Assembly: GCA_964553615.1 (NCBI GenBank)
Contig: CAZKMA010000015.1
Span: forward strand, 1 to 64,000
Length of the DNA: 64,000 nt
Reading direction: 5' to 3'
From: DATKUC01 sp964553615
Lineage (GTDB): Bacteria; Spirochaetota; Spirochaetia; DSM-27196; DATKUC01
How positions within the stretch are numbered: position 1 is the stretch's first letter; every line of letters starts with the position of its first letter. The translations under genes were made by a program, and so were the position numbers. The notes under the pieces are model-generated. The model worked only from the letters and a program-made list of their open reading frames with translations. It ran no database searches and had not been told where the DNA came from. Positions 1 to 9,480 of this stretch are shown one piece after another.

Positions 1-1
1 C

Positions 2-580
2 GAAGCGCTCCAGAGATTCCGGGAGGATAACCCGGTGAATCAGGATCGGCTTGCACTGTCGAACGGGTCATCCACATCAACAGGAACCGTCGGAACTTCG
101 AATTCTACGTCTCCGGCAATGAAGAAGATCGACGAGGTCATGCAGAAAATACAGGAGGACGCCAAATCCTCAACGGCCGGGACTCGGGGATCTGCTTCCC
201 CAAATTCGCCGGCCAGGACCTCCCCCGGCCAGGCAGCAGCATCGGATAGCTCAACCTCCAGCGGATACACCGATCCGCGGCTTGTGTTGTCGGACGGCGC
301 CAATCGCGGTCTCATCAGCAAAGACAGGCTCCAGCTCGACAAAAAGTGGGTAGAAAAGTTCCTGAGCAAATATCCGAACCATTCACCTCGCATTCTGGTT
401 CGGGTGACCTTCGACGTCTTGCCCGACGGATCTGTCAAGAACTTGAAACTCGTTCAGAAATCCGGATATACTCTGCTCAATCAGGAGATAAGAAATCTGT
501 TCGATGGGCAGGTTTTTGTCTTCTCTCCGGACGCCCCGGTTGTCACGGGCGCCATAAAATACGTCATCGAGACACAGTAG
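2..580 (+). CDS. TonB-like C-terminal domain protein (5' partial)
   Basis: The frame is open from base 2, so the true start lies outside the window. A GTG at 35 is only an internal in-frame codon. The visible part begins with a Ser/Thr/Pro/Ala-rich, low-complexity stretch of about 85 residues, as expected for a flexible periplasmic spacer. The last 90 residues resemble a TonB C-terminal fold, with an 'ILVRVTFDV' strand, 'PDGSV', 'KSGY' and a closing beta strand. TonB-like proteins carry energy from the inner membrane to outer-membrane receptors, but the N-terminal anchor cannot be seen here. The next gene starts 23 bp downstream. The family assignment rests on pattern recognition of a divergent domain. 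Confidence 0.6.
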   Translation, partial: EALQRFREDNPVNQDRLALSNGSSTSTGTVGTSNSTSPAMKKIDEVMQKIQEDAKSSTAGTRGSASPNSPARTSPGQAAASDSSTSSGYTDPRLVLSDGANRGLISKDRLQLDKKWVEKFLSKYPNHSPRILVRVTFDVLPDGSVKNLKLVQKSGYTLLNQEIRNLFDGQVFVFSPDAPVVTGAIKYVIETQ

Positions 581-603
581 CCCAGAGTCCCTGCGAGGTA
601 GGA

Positions 604-1275
604 TTGAGTATTCAGGCTGTAGCATTTGATGTGGACGGAACCCTGTATCCGAACGACATCATGTATAGAAAGTCCGTGGGCTTCGCACTCCGCCACGCCC
701 GGCTTCTCATCGGCTACAGTCGCGTCCGAAAATCCATCCGCAAAATCCGGCCCATAGAGGATTTCCGCTCAATTCAGGCAAGCCTTCTGGCGGAGGAACT
801 CTCAATTGGAAAGGCAGACGCCGGCGCGCTGCTCGAATCCGTAATTTACGATGAGTGGGAGGAGATCCTCAAGGGTGTTCCGGTCTTTCCGCATCTGCGG
901 AGCATGCTTTCGGATCTCAGAGAGCGGGGAGTTCCGCTTGGAGTTCTTTCTGATTTTCCTGTTGAGCGCAAACTCTCCTATCTGGGGCTCGGGGACGATT
1001 GGAGCTGCGCATTTTCTGCGGAGGAAGTCGGGTACCTCAAGCCGAATCCGGAGCCGTTCATCCGGCTTGCCGAGTGCCTCGGCATCGAACCGTCTGCAAT
1101 AGTCTACGTTGGCAACAGCTACCGCTACGATGTAGTGGGCGCAAAGGCTGCAGGCATGGTGGCGGCACATCTTTCAAAGAAGGCCGAGGCAGGCACTCAG
1201 CCCGGGACGCATGCGGATTTTACCTTTTCGGATTATCGAACGTTTCACGCCTGGCTACTCGACCGCCTTGTCTGA
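604..1275 (+). CDS. HAD-superfamily hydrolase
   Basis: Protein of 223 aa with all four HAD motifs: nucleophile motif 'DVDGT' near residue 9, Ser/Thr motif II in 'LSDF', the motif III Lys in 'YLKPNP', and motif IV 'YVGNSYRYD' followed by 'VGAKAAGM'. It probably removes phosphate from a small metabolite; the substrate cannot be deduced. The frame stays open upstream inside the TonB-like gene. The TTG at 604 is chosen because a purine-rich GAGGTAGGA lies just before it and the conserved N-terminus begins there. It may be co-transcribed with the gene before it. Confidence 0.8.
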   Translation: MSIQAVAFDVDGTLYPNDIMYRKSVGFALRHARLLIGYSRVRKSIRKIRPIEDFRSIQASLLAEELSIGKADAGALLESVIYDEWEEILKGVPVFPHLRSMLSDLRERGVPLGVLSDFPVERKLSYLGLGDDWSCAFSAEEVGYLKPNPEPFIRLAECLGIEPSAIVYVGNSYRYDVVGAKAAGMVAAHLSKKAEAGTQPGTHADFTFSDYRTFHAWLLDRLV

Positions 1276-1292
1276 TCCAGTTACCTGCAGCT

Positions 1293-1324
1293 CTGTCAAT
1301 ATTCGGCTGAATCTGTTATATAAT
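1293..1324 (+). promoter_or_regulatory. Possible promoter for the coiled-coil gene
   Basis: A perfect TATAAT lies at 1319-1324, about 30 bp before the ATG at 1355. The only -35-like hexamer is CTGTCA at 1293-1298, with a spacing of 20 that is longer than usual. The AT-rich -10 stands out in this background, but the -35 is weak. Confidence 0.35.
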
Positions 1325-1354
1325 TGATAACGATCACTACTGGGAGTGGGGAGC

Positions 1355-4300
1355 ATGATTACTGTTGGTAATCTTATAGTCATCGGGGTAGTTCTCGTCA
1401 TACTCGCGGTGTACCGTCAGATGGACCGGAACAACCGTTCCCTCGAGAAGGTTCGCCGCTACGCGGACAAGATCCAGATCGATCTCGACGGAATTGTCGC
1501 TCAGAAGGCTCAGGAGCTTCGCGACATGTCGATCGAGGTCGATGTTCATCAGAAGACCGCCCGTGAAGTCCTGAAACGGATTCAGTCAACCGAAGACGGC
1601 TTGAGTGACCGCGCCTCACAGATTGACCAGATCAACGTTCGGATAAACGACTACGACGGGGCGCTCGACGAGCTTGTCCAGATGACACGCAGGGTTGAAG
1701 AGAATATCAATCGGATAAAGGACGAGTCCGAGTACGTCGACAAGGTCGGAAAACGGCTTACGGGGAGCTCCCAGCGCATGGCGGAGCTTGAAAAGAGCAT
1801 GGCAGCGCTCGTCGACCGGTTTCAGGAGATGAACGGTGCCAGTCTCGAGAAAATCGGGGATACCGTCCTTCAATCGGTTATCGGGAAGGTCGAGGGACTG
1901 GACGAACGCATCGGTAAGACCGAAGCACGCGTGCAGAAGGGGCTCGCCGAGCTGGAAAAAAGTGGACAGCAGATTGCCGGCTCGCTCCAGGCACGGGCGG
2001 AAAAGGTCCAGCAAGCGGTTCAGGACTCACTTGCCGGATATCTCGAACGGATGCGTGCTGCAGAAGAGGACTACGCTAAGAAACTCGATGATGTGGCAAC
2101 CCGCGGTGAGCGGCTCGAAACGGTAGCTCTGCAGAAGGTGCGCGAGCATGTAGAGGCCAGAATGAAGGCGACAAGCGGTGAATTGACCGCCTCCATTTCC
2201 GAAATCCGGTCCAGGCTGGACGGCTTCCAGGGTGACTCGATATCACGAATTGACGGTTACGAGGCAACGATCCAGGAGAGGCTGTCATCCGTTGAGCAGG
2301 ACGTAAGCCGAATAGAGACTGATCTTGCCGAACGGATGAAAGATCTCGACGAGGGGTTCGGCAGCGTTGAAAAGGATGCCACGGCGCATCTGGCAGAAGT
2401 TCAGGCACAGACGCGTGAGCTTTCCCGCGCCGTGGCGGCTGATCTCTCCCGCGAAATACGAACACGGATAGCGGAGGCGACCGATGAGCTTCGCCGCCAT
2501 GTTGCACAGGCCCAGGAAGAGTTCACCGGAGAGATCAAGCGCGTAAACGACCTTCAGAAGGAGTGGGAAGGGCAACGAAAGGCTGTTTCCGCTCAGATCG
2601 ACGAGGGCTCGCGGGAGCTGAACGCGCGGGTAACCGAGTTCTCAAAGAATTTTGCAGGACAACTCGACACACGAGCCGAGGAGGTCGAACAGGCGGCGCT
2701 TGCCCGAATAGATGAGCGGCTCACTACGTACGAGGATGGAATCGGTTACCGCTTCGACAAGCTGGAAACGGTGCAGACGGATATCGACGCCCTTGAAGCG
2801 AATCTTCGTGAAACGATGAACCGGATGATGACGAAGTTGAATGATGAGATCAGCCAACTCGGAACACGCCTGCATGAGAAGACGCGATCGGACATCGATA
2901 TGCACGAGGCGGAGATGGCCCGGGTCCGTTCATCAATGGTGGAACTCGAAGATGGGCTGAACGAGCTGAAGGGTCGTGCCTATGAAAATGTATCCGAGAA
3001 GCTGAAGGTGTTCGAAGACGAGTTTTTCTCGGATCTCCGGGAAAGAAGTCTTTCAATGGAAAGCCGGCTCAACGACTGGCAGTCTCGTGTTCAGCAATCT
3101 CTCGACTCCATGGCCGCCGAAGCACATGACGAACGCGAGCGGGTGGAGGCTTCATACGGCGAAGAGCTCGCCAGTCGGCTCAGTGAGCTGAAGAGCAGCC
3201 TTCTCGGTAATTTCGAGCAGCTTGAACAGCAGACGGACAGATTCCGTACGGAGCTGGATGGACGGATGAGCAGCGCGGACCGGTCGGTACAGACGCTCAC
3301 CGCACGGCTGGACGGAGAACTGGCGAAATTGCAGGCGGAAGCCGGAGAACAATTCTCTTCCGAGCTCTCCGAATTTCGTGCCAGGATCGATGATGAGCTG
3401 AGGACCCTGAGCCGGAACATTGACGGAAGAGTCAAGGATCTCCGGGATTCAATCGATAGCAGCCACCGCAATCTGGAGTCTGTCGTGGACTCTGCGAAGT
3501 CGGACGTCACCGTCTGGCAGTCGCAGGTCCTGCAGCAGTTGAAGTCTTCCCAGGCGGATGTGGAAAACGATTTTGCCGGATTCCGTGCACAGGTTTCCGA
3601 TACTGTCAGCGGCCTGCGGGACGAGTTCGAGCAGCAGAAAAACGATCTGATAAGCCAGACCAGTGAAGAGCGGGTTCAGTTGCGTGAAGAAATCAACATG
3701 CTCTCCACGCGGATCCAGGAGCTCGAGCGGGATCTCGAAATACGGACACAGACGGTTCTGGATACCCTCGCAAGTGAATATCAGCAGTTCCAGACCGAGT
3801 TCCAGCGAAAGAGTCGTGATGTCCAGTCGGAGACCGACACGAAGATCCGTGAGTTCCGCGGATTCGTGCATGATACGCGCGAACAGTTTGATGTCATGCA
3901 GCAGAATCTGTTCGGCAGGATTGAGCAGGACGTGAATGTCCTCACGGTGAATCTGACCGAAATCGACAAGCGTCAGAAGGCCTTCATCGAACAGACGCGT
4001 ATCTTCGAACGGGCCGACAGCCTGAAGCTGTCGCTCCTCGAGTCGATCGATGAGATGCAGCGGGATCTCGTTTCGCTGGACTCTCAGCGAAAGGATCTCA
4101 ATGTAATGGAAGTCGAGTTCGCCCGACTCCGGAAACTGGGCGAGGACGCATCCGAACGTCTTGCGCGGTTTATGGGAGAGAAGCGGCGGATCGACAGCAT
4201 CGAAGACGACTACAAGCGGCTCATCGGGCTGTCTCAGGCAGTCGAGCTCAAGCTACAGCAGGTGACGGCGGGAAACGATGCCATAGCACAGGTGCAGGTC

Positions 4301-4867
4301 TCCATGCGCGGCCTCGAAGACATGCAGAAGGACGTGGAGTCCCGATTCCAGAGGCTGGAGAAGAAGCGATCCGTGCTCGACGTGACTGCGGAGGGAGTTG
4401 ATAAGAACTTTCAGTACCTGGAGGAACTCGAGGAGAAGATCGGGACCGTTCGGGGCCAGCTGGACACGCTGCCGGGTCAGGTGAATGAGCTGTACGACAA
4501 GATCGAACGGCTCTCGGCGGACCGGAAGGACGTCGAATCCGCAATGCGGCAACTCAACGCTCTGGACAAGATACTCAGCGACGTGGAAGGTCGCATGGAG
4601 AATCTCCAGACCGCTCGCGAGTGGCTTGCACGTACCGAGACACGACTCGAGGAGATTTCCCGGTCTGCGGAAGAACAGGTCAAACTCCTGGGAACCATCA
4701 TGAAAGAGGATGCGAAGGGACCACGGGAACGCGGCGCGCCGTCTCTGGGTGCTCGAGATACGGTGGTGAAACTGGCGCGTCAGGGCTGGAAGGTGCAGGA
4801 GATTGCCCAGGCGACAAAGCTTTCCCGTGGTGAGGTGGAGCTGATCCTCGAGATGTCCAACAAATAG
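1355..4867 (+). CDS. Giant membrane-anchored coiled-coil protein (SpiroCoCo-like)
   Basis: Protein of 1170 aa. One N-terminal transmembrane helix (about residues 5-20) is followed by roughly 1,080 residues of almost uninterrupted heptad-type sequence rich in Glu, Gln, Arg, Lys and Leu. The end is a compact region of about 35 residues ('VVKLARQGWKVQEIAQATKLS') that looks like a helix-turn-helix. The layout fits the spirochaete-restricted coiled-coil family called SpiroCoCo, whose role is thought to be structural but is not firmly known. The ATG at 1355 has GGGGAG just upstream and is preferred to the in-frame GTG at 1346. grpE-dnaK-dnaJ follow under their own promoter. The coiled-coil nature is clear; the cellular role is inference. 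Confidence 0.75.
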   Translation: MITVGNLIVIGVVLVILAVYRQMDRNNRSLEKVRRYADKIQIDLDGIVAQKAQELRDMSIEVDVHQKTAREVLKRIQSTEDGLSDRASQIDQINVRINDYDGALDELVQMTRRVEENINRIKDESEYVDKVGKRLTGSSQRMAELEKSMAALVDRFQEMNGASLEKIGDTVLQSVIGKVEGLDERIGKTEARVQKGLAELEKSGQQIAGSLQARAEKVQQAVQDSLAGYLERMRAAEEDYAKKLDDVATRGERLETVALQKVREHVEARMKATSGELTASISEIRSRLDGFQGDSISRIDGYEATIQERLSSVEQDVSRIETDLAERMKDLDEGFGSVEKDATAHLAEVQAQTRELSRAVAADLSREIRTRIAEATDELRRHVAQAQEEFTGEIKRVNDLQKEWEGQRKAVSAQIDEGSRELNARVTEFSKNFAGQLDTRAEEVEQAALARIDERLTTYEDGIGYRFDKLETVQTDIDALEANLRETMNRMMTKLNDEISQLGTRLHEKTRSDIDMHEAEMARVRSSMVELEDGLNELKGRAYENVSEKLKVFEDEFFSDLRERSLSMESRLNDWQSRVQQSLDSMAAEAHDERERVEASYGEELASRLSELKSSLLGNFEQLEQQTDRFRTELDGRMSSADRSVQTLTARLDGELAKLQAEAGEQFSSELSEFRARIDDELRTLSRNIDGRVKDLRDSIDSSHRNLESVVDSAKSDVTVWQSQVLQQLKSSQADVENDFAGFRAQVSDTVSGLRDEFEQQKNDLISQTSEERVQLREEINMLSTRIQELERDLEIRTQTVLDTLASEYQQFQTEFQRKSRDVQSETDTKIREFRGFVHDTREQFDVMQQNLFGRIEQDVNVLTVNLTEIDKRQKAFIEQTRIFERADSLKLSLLESIDEMQRDLVSLDSQRKDLNVMEVEFARLRKLGEDASERLARFMGEKRRIDSIEDDYKRLIGLSQAVELKLQQVTAGNDAIAQVQVSMRGLEDMQKDVESRFQRLEKKRSVLDVTAEGVDKNFQYLEELEEKIGTVRGQLDTLPGQVNELYDKIERLSADRKDVESAMRQLNALDKILSDVEGRMENLQTAREWLARTETRLEEISRSAEEQVKLLGTIMKEDAKGPRERGAPSLGARDTVVKLARQGWKVQEIAQATKLSRGEVELILEMSNK

Positions 4868-4896
4868 CCGTAAATGTCGACGGTGTATTAAAATGG

Positions 4897-4925
4897 TTGA
4901 CTGCTCCCGTGTGTATCAGTATCTT
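4897..4925 (+). promoter_or_regulatory. Promoter of grpE-dnaK-dnaJ
   Basis: TTGACT at 4897-4902, a 17-bp spacer, and TATCTT at 4920-4925, placed 32 bp before the grpE ATG. This is a good housekeeping-sigma match. No CIRCE inverted repeat (TTAGCACTC with its complement) is visible, so HrcA control is not supported at this site. Confidence 0.6.
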
Positions 4926-4956
4926 AACAGGAAAAGAATCAACCACAGGGGCACCT

Positions 4957-5634
4957 ATGTCAGATCAAAACCAGAACCCAGAGGATATTTCCGTACACTC
5001 TGCACAGGATAGCTCTGAAAGCGGCGATATCGAGAATCCAGGCGCTCAGGCTGAAGAGTCCGGCAGTACCCCTGCCGCGTCTTCCGGCAGTACCCCTGCC
5101 GCGGATAACACCCCGGACACAGAGGCAGAGGATGCGGCCGATGATGAGTTTGAAGCATTAAGAAAACGTATCGCCCAGCTTGAAGAAGAGAACAGTTCGC
5201 TGAAGGACCAGTACCTGCGCAAGAGCGCGGATTTTGAGAACTTTCGAAAGCGCATGCATCGTGAGAAAGAGGATTCGGTCACGTTTGCAAACAAGCAACT
5301 TCTGCTTGACATCGTGCCGATAATTGATGATTTTGAAAGAGCGATCAAGTCTGCAGGGGATTCACACGATTTCGACGCTTTTCACGACGGCATTGTGCTT
5401 ATTGAGCGACAGTTCACCAGCATGCTTGAGCGTAAGTGGGGGCTAATGCGCTTCGAGTCGGTCGGCGAGGAATTTGATCCATCGAAACACGAGGCAGTAA
5501 CTACTGAGGAAGTTCCAGATCAAGAGGCTTCGGTCGTACTTGAGGACTATCAGAAGGGATATCTGCTTCACGAAAAGGTCCTTCGATCTGCAAAGGTCAA
5601 GGTGTCGGTACAGGGTTCGTCATCCGGTTCCTGA
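4957..5634 (+). CDS. grpE: Nucleotide exchange factor GrpE
   Basis: Protein of 225 aa. GrpE exchanges ADP for ATP on DnaK in the cytoplasmic Hsp70 cycle. An acidic, low-complexity N-terminal tail of about 70 residues precedes the long dimerisation helix ('RIAQLEEEN'), the hallmark 'ADFENFRKR' segment, and the C-terminal beta domain with 'EEFDPSKHEAV' and 'VLRSAKVKVS'. The start is the ATG at 4957; an in-frame TTG at 4897 falls inside the -35 element and is rejected. The tail contains an 8-residue tandem duplication (SGSTPAA unit). dnaK follows 55 bp later, in the common operon order. Confidence 0.97.
   Translation: MSDQNQNPEDISVHSAQDSSESGDIENPGAQAEESGSTPAASSGSTPAADNTPDTEAEDAADDEFEALRKRIAQLEEENSSLKDQYLRKSADFENFRKRMHREKEDSVTFANKQLLLDIVPIIDDFERAIKSAGDSHDFDAFHDGIVLIERQFTSMLERKWGLMRFESVGEEFDPSKHEAVTTEEVPDQEASVVLEDYQKGYLLHEKVLRSAKVKVSVQGSSSGS
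5059..5106 (+). repeat. 24-bp tandem duplication in the grpE tail
   Basis: Two adjacent 24-bp units (5059-5082 and 5083-5106) are identical over their first 21 bases. Each encodes S-G-S-T-P-A-A plus one residue. Each unit also holds a small GGCAG/CTGCC inverted repeat. The duplication is in frame and lies in the disordered acidic N-terminus. Confidence 0.9.
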
Positions 5635-5689
5635 CCGCCCCCGCGCACGAGATGAAAATGACACTGAGAACTGAAAGAGGAGAGCGATA

Positions 5690-7639
5690 ATGGGTAGGAT
5701 TATCGGAATTGACCTGGGGACAACAAACTCATGCGTCGCGATAATGGAGGGCGGAGAACCGGCAGTCATCCAGAATTCGGAAGGACAGCGGACTACGCCG
5801 TCTATTGTTGCTTTTACCGCCAAAGGCGAACGTCTTGTCGGCCAGCCGGCCAAGAACCAGATGATCACGAATCCGGAAAACACGGTGTATTCGATCAAGC
5901 GGTTCATGGGACGTCGATTTGCCGAGGTAAACGAAGAAATGCACATGGTTCCGTATCATGTCATACGGGACAGCTCCGACGGCGTGCGAGTGCAGATCGA
6001 TGACAAGCAATACTCTCCGCCGGAAATTTCGGCTGCTACTCTGCAGAAGATGAAAGAGACCGCCGAGGACTATCTGGGAGAGAAGGTCAGCGAAGCGGTT
6101 ATTACGGTTCCCGCGTATTTCAACGACGCACAACGCCAGGCAACGAAGGACGCCGGTCGTATTGCCGGCCTCGAGGTCAAGCGTATTGTCAACGAGCCAA
6201 CTGCGGCCGCGCTCGCGTATGGTTTCGGGAAAGAAAAGAAAGAAGAGAAGATTGCCGTGTACGATCTTGGCGGCGGCACATTCGATATCTCGATTCTTGA
6301 ACTCGGCGACGGTGTTTTCGAAGTCAAGTCAACCAACGGCGATACTCATCTCGGGGGAGACAACTTCGATCAGCGAATCATCGAATGGCTCATCGAGAAT
6401 TTCAAGAACGACTACGGAATCGACCTATCGAAAGATCGTATGGCGCTCCAGCGTCTGAAGGAAGCAGCAGAGAAGGCGAAGAAGGAACTTTCGAGCACAC
6501 AGACCACTGAGATCAACCTTCCGTTTGTAACTGCCGACCAGACCGGACCGAAGCACATGCAGTATTCTCTGTCTCGATCGAAGTTCGAGCAGCTTGTTGG
6601 TCAGCTCATCGAGAAGACGAAAGGTCCCTGTCTGCAGGCGATCAAGGATGCAGGACTCTCGGCTGCTGACATCGATGAAGTTATCCTTGTCGGTGGATCC
6701 ACCCGAATTCCCGCCGTTCAGACGCTCGTGAAATCGCTGTTCCAGAAGGAGCCGCACAAGGGTGTAAACCCGGACGAAGTTGTCGCAGTTGGTGCGGCAA
6801 TTCAGGGCGGTATCCTCGGAGGCGACGTCAAGGATGTTCTCCTGCTCGACGTAACGCCACTGTCGCTCGGAATCGAGACAATGGGCGGCGTATTTACCAA
6901 GCTTATTGAGCGGAATACAACCATTCCTACGCGGAAAAGCCAGATTTTCTCCACGGCCTCGGACAATCAGACTGCTGTCTCCATACATGTCCTGCAGGGT
7001 GAGCGGGAGATGGCCACACAGAACCGTACCCTGGGTCGATTTGATCTGGTCGGCATTCCGCCGGCGCCGCGCGGTGTACCACAGATAGAGGTTGCCTTTG
7101 ACATTGACGCGAACGGCATCGTTCACGTTTCTGCGAAGGATCTGGGGACCGGCAAAGAGCAGCGTATTCGCATTGAATCTTCCTCGGGCCTGAATGAAGA
7201 CGAAATCAAGCGCATGGTTCGGGATGCCGAGGCGAATGCTGAAGAAGACCGGAAGACCCGGGAGCGCGCCGAGGCGCGAAACGAGGCGGACAACCTTATC
7301 TACGCTACCGAAAAGTCATTGAAGGACTACGGAGACAAGGTGAGCGCCGACGACCGGACAAAGATAGAATCGGCGATCTCCGACTTGCGCGGGGTCCTGG
7401 ATTCGGAGGACACGGAGGCTGTCAAGGAGAAGAGCGAGGCATTGAAACAGGCCTCCTATCGTCTTGCGGAAGAGGTGTACAAGACCGCCGGTCAGGCTCA
7501 GCAGGGTCCGGAAGCCGGTGGTCCCGCGGGCGGCGCCGGGGAAGGTGCCTCGGCGGACGAAAACAGTTCTTCGAAAGGATCCGGTGACAACGTCGAAGAT
7601 GTCGATTACGAAGTCGTGGACGACGAGGAAAAGAAATAG
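5690..7639 (+). CDS. dnaK: Molecular chaperone DnaK (Hsp70)
   Basis: Protein of 649 aa, full length for the family. It is the ATP-driven chaperone that works with DnaJ and GrpE. The nucleotide-binding domain opens with 'IIGIDLGTTNSCVA' and contains 'VPAYFNDAQRQAT', 'VYDLGGGTFD' and 'LVGGSTRIP'. The linker 'DVLLLDVTPLSLG' leads to the substrate-binding domain ('TTIPT', 'VLQGERE'). The C-terminal tail is Gly/Ala-rich and ends in the usual acidic 'EDVDYEVVDD' motif. The ATG at 5690 has GAAAGAGGAGA upstream. It lies between grpE and dnaJ. Confidence 0.99.
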   Translation: MGRIIGIDLGTTNSCVAIMEGGEPAVIQNSEGQRTTPSIVAFTAKGERLVGQPAKNQMITNPENTVYSIKRFMGRRFAEVNEEMHMVPYHVIRDSSDGVRVQIDDKQYSPPEISAATLQKMKETAEDYLGEKVSEAVITVPAYFNDAQRQATKDAGRIAGLEVKRIVNEPTAAALAYGFGKEKKEEKIAVYDLGGGTFDISILELGDGVFEVKSTNGDTHLGGDNFDQRIIEWLIENFKNDYGIDLSKDRMALQRLKEAAEKAKKELSSTQTTEINLPFVTADQTGPKHMQYSLSRSKFEQLVGQLIEKTKGPCLQAIKDAGLSAADIDEVILVGGSTRIPAVQTLVKSLFQKEPHKGVNPDEVVAVGAAIQGGILGGDVKDVLLLDVTPLSLGIETMGGVFTKLIERNTTIPTRKSQIFSTASDNQTAVSIHVLQGEREMATQNRTLGRFDLVGIPPAPRGVPQIEVAFDIDANGIVHVSAKDLGTGKEQRIRIESSSGLNEDEIKRMVRDAEANAEEDRKTRERAEARNEADNLIYATEKSLKDYGDKVSADDRTKIESAISDLRGVLDSEDTEAVKEKSEALKQASYRLAEEVYKTAGQAQQGPEAGGPAGGAGEGASADENSSSKGSGDNVEDVDYEVVDDEEKK

Positions 7640-7679
7640 TAAATCCGGCGGCTTCTGATGAACAACAAGGGCAATTGAC

Positions 7680-8816
7680 TTGGCAAAACGCGACTACTAC
7701 GAAGTCCTCGGGGTATCGAGAGATGCCCCGAAGGATGATATAAAACGAGCATATCGAAAACTTGCTGTTCAGTATCATCCGGATCGGAATCCGGGTGACA
7801 AGAGTGCTGAAGAGAGATTCAAGGAAGCCACAGAGGCGTACGAAGTACTTGCCGACGACAAAAAGCGGCAGGCATACGACCAGTTTGGCTTTGCCGGTGT
7901 GGAAGGCATGGGCGGCAACGCCGGCGCACACGATTTCTCGTCGGTGTTTCGGGATTTCGAAGACATATTCGGGGATTTCTCAGGAATTTTCGATTCCTTC
8001 TTCGGCGGTGGCGGCAGGCGACCGGGGGGACGGGGAAGATCATCCGTGCAGCGAGGTGCCGACCTTCGGTATGACCTGGAGATCTCGTTTGCGGACGCGG
8101 TATTCGGAACGAAAGTAGAAATCCAGTATGCACGGAACGTTACCTGCCAGACCTGCGGCGGTGCGGGCGCGGAGTCCGGAAGCGGCCGAAAGACGTGCTC
8201 GACCTGCGGAGGTGCGGGTCAGGTTCGACGAAGTTCGGGATTTTTTTCCATCGCTTCCACCTGTCCCACATGTAACGGGGAAGGTTCCGTCATCGAAAAT
8301 CCCTGCAGGGACTGCGGCGGGAGCGGCGTAAACCATAAGCCGCAGAAGATCAAAGTCACCATTCCCGCGGGAATAGAATCGGGCAAGCGGATCAACATCC
8401 ACGGTCAGGGAGATGCCGGACCGAACGGTGGAGCACCGGGCGATCTGTATGTATTCATTCACGCGAAATCTCATGACTTCTTCGAGCGTTCCGGCCAGGA
8501 TGTTTACTGTGTTATTCCCATCAGTTTCACTCAGGCGGCGCTCGGCGCAGAAGTGCAGGTGCCTACTCTGGACGACAAGAAGGTCAAGGTCAAGATTCCG
8601 GCGGGTACGCAGAACGGGAAAATACTTCGTCTGCGAAATGAAGGAGTACCTCATCTTCAGAATCCGTCCCGACGTGGCGATCTCTACGTGAAAATACAGA
8701 TTATGATTCCGGAGAAACTTTCCGGGAGAGCAAAAACTATCCTCCGCGAACTGGCTGACGTGGAGGGAGAAAACCTTAATCCAAAGCCTATCCCGCTGTC
8801 GGAGCTTCGCGGGTAG
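7680..8816 (+). CDS. dnaJ: Chaperone DnaJ (Hsp40, type I)
   Basis: Protein of 378 aa and the co-chaperone that stimulates the DnaK ATPase. The J domain (residues 1-70) contains the HPD motif in 'VQYHPDRNPG'. A Gly/Phe-rich linker follows, then four CxxCxGxG zinc motifs (CQTCGGAG, CSTCGGAG, CPTCNGEG, CRDCGGSG) and the C-terminal substrate-binding beta domains. The start is a TTG at 7680, fixed by the conserved 'AKRDYYEVLGV'. Its Shine-Dalgarno (AAGGG) is weak, which may keep DnaJ below DnaK levels. It is the last chaperone gene of the operon. Confidence 0.98.
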   Translation: MAKRDYYEVLGVSRDAPKDDIKRAYRKLAVQYHPDRNPGDKSAEERFKEATEAYEVLADDKKRQAYDQFGFAGVEGMGGNAGAHDFSSVFRDFEDIFGDFSGIFDSFFGGGGRRPGGRGRSSVQRGADLRYDLEISFADAVFGTKVEIQYARNVTCQTCGGAGAESGSGRKTCSTCGGAGQVRRSSGFFSIASTCPTCNGEGSVIENPCRDCGGSGVNHKPQKIKVTIPAGIESGKRINIHGQGDAGPNGGAPGDLYVFIHAKSHDFFERSGQDVYCVIPISFTQAALGAEVQVPTLDDKKVKVKIPAGTQNGKILRLRNEGVPHLQNPSRRGDLYVKIQIMIPEKLSGRAKTILRELADVEGENLNPKPIPLSELRG

Positions 8817-8834
8817 ATTAGCGGGGGGGTGGGG

Positions 8835-9362
8835 ATGAGACGTGACTTTCCCCGCAGAAAGCGCCTGATTCTCGATTCCAACCTGCAGTACCGCATGATC
8901 AAGCGCCTGGCGTTGACAGTTGCGGTAGCTGTTTTTGTTTTCAGCGGACTTTTTGCTCTCTACTACTGGGTTTCCTACATGTCCGGTGACAACCTGTTCA
9001 AAGAGTACGTCGTGGTCTACAAGCAAGTGCAGACCGTACGGACAGTGAAGGTCGATGGACAGCCCATCCAGCAGCGCTACTATGAAACCGAAGCGCAGCC
9101 CTCAACGACAAGACTCCAACTCATCCTGCCGGCAATTCTGATCAACAATGTCCTCATTCTGGTGGCGTTGGTGTTGATGGGTGTATGGTATTCTCACAAG
9201 TTTGCCGGTCCGGTCTACCGAATCAAGGCCGTCATTTCAAAATCTTTGTCCGGTGAGCGCGACCTGCGCATCTATCTGCGAGACAAGGATGAGTTGAAGG
9301 ATCTTGCCGAACGGGTAAATGCGCTTCTCGAGCGTCTGGACGCGCTGCACCATACCAATTGA
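8835..9362 (+). CDS. Two-TM membrane protein with a HAMP-like domain
   Basis: Protein of 175 aa. A basic N-terminus is followed by TM1 (about residues 24-48), a periplasmic stretch of about 45 residues, and TM2 (about 93-118). The cytoplasmic tail resembles a HAMP linker: 'FAGPVYRI' at the membrane exit and 'DELKDLAERVNALLERL' in the second helix. There is no output domain, so it looks like a minimal signal-relay or adaptor protein. It starts 18 bp after dnaJ. The ATG at 8835 follows a long G-run with GGGG, and an in-frame GTG lies at 8829. Function unknown. Confidence 0.75.
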   Translation: MRRDFPRRKRLILDSNLQYRMIKRLALTVAVAVFVFSGLFALYYWVSYMSGDNLFKEYVVVYKQVQTVRTVKVDGQPIQQRYYETEAQPSTTRLQLILPAILINNVLILVALVLMGVWYSHKFAGPVYRIKAVISKSLSGERDLRIYLRDKDELKDLAERVNALLERLDALHHTN

Positions 9363-9480
9363 GTGAGAAGCTTCCGAAAGAATCCGATTCTCAACGGTGT
9401 CTGCAAATGGCTTCGATTCATAGCCCTCCTGAAGTTTCAGGAAGACGGTGCTGTGGCCGAAAAGAAAGTGATGGAGGCAT

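Noticed and set aside
346..603. Upstream extension of the HAD hydrolase
   Set aside because: The frame is open but overlaps the TonB-like gene and has no similarity; the TTG at 604 with its purine-rich site is better.
4868..4956. CIRCE or other heat-shock operator before grpE
   Set aside because: No TTAGCACTC/GAGTGCTAA inverted repeat or similar element is present; only a standard promoter is seen.
8040..9026. A 328-codon open frame on the minus strand across dnaJ
   Set aside because: It covers the zinc-finger region of dnaJ and extends into the next gene; no motif and no ribosome-binding site.
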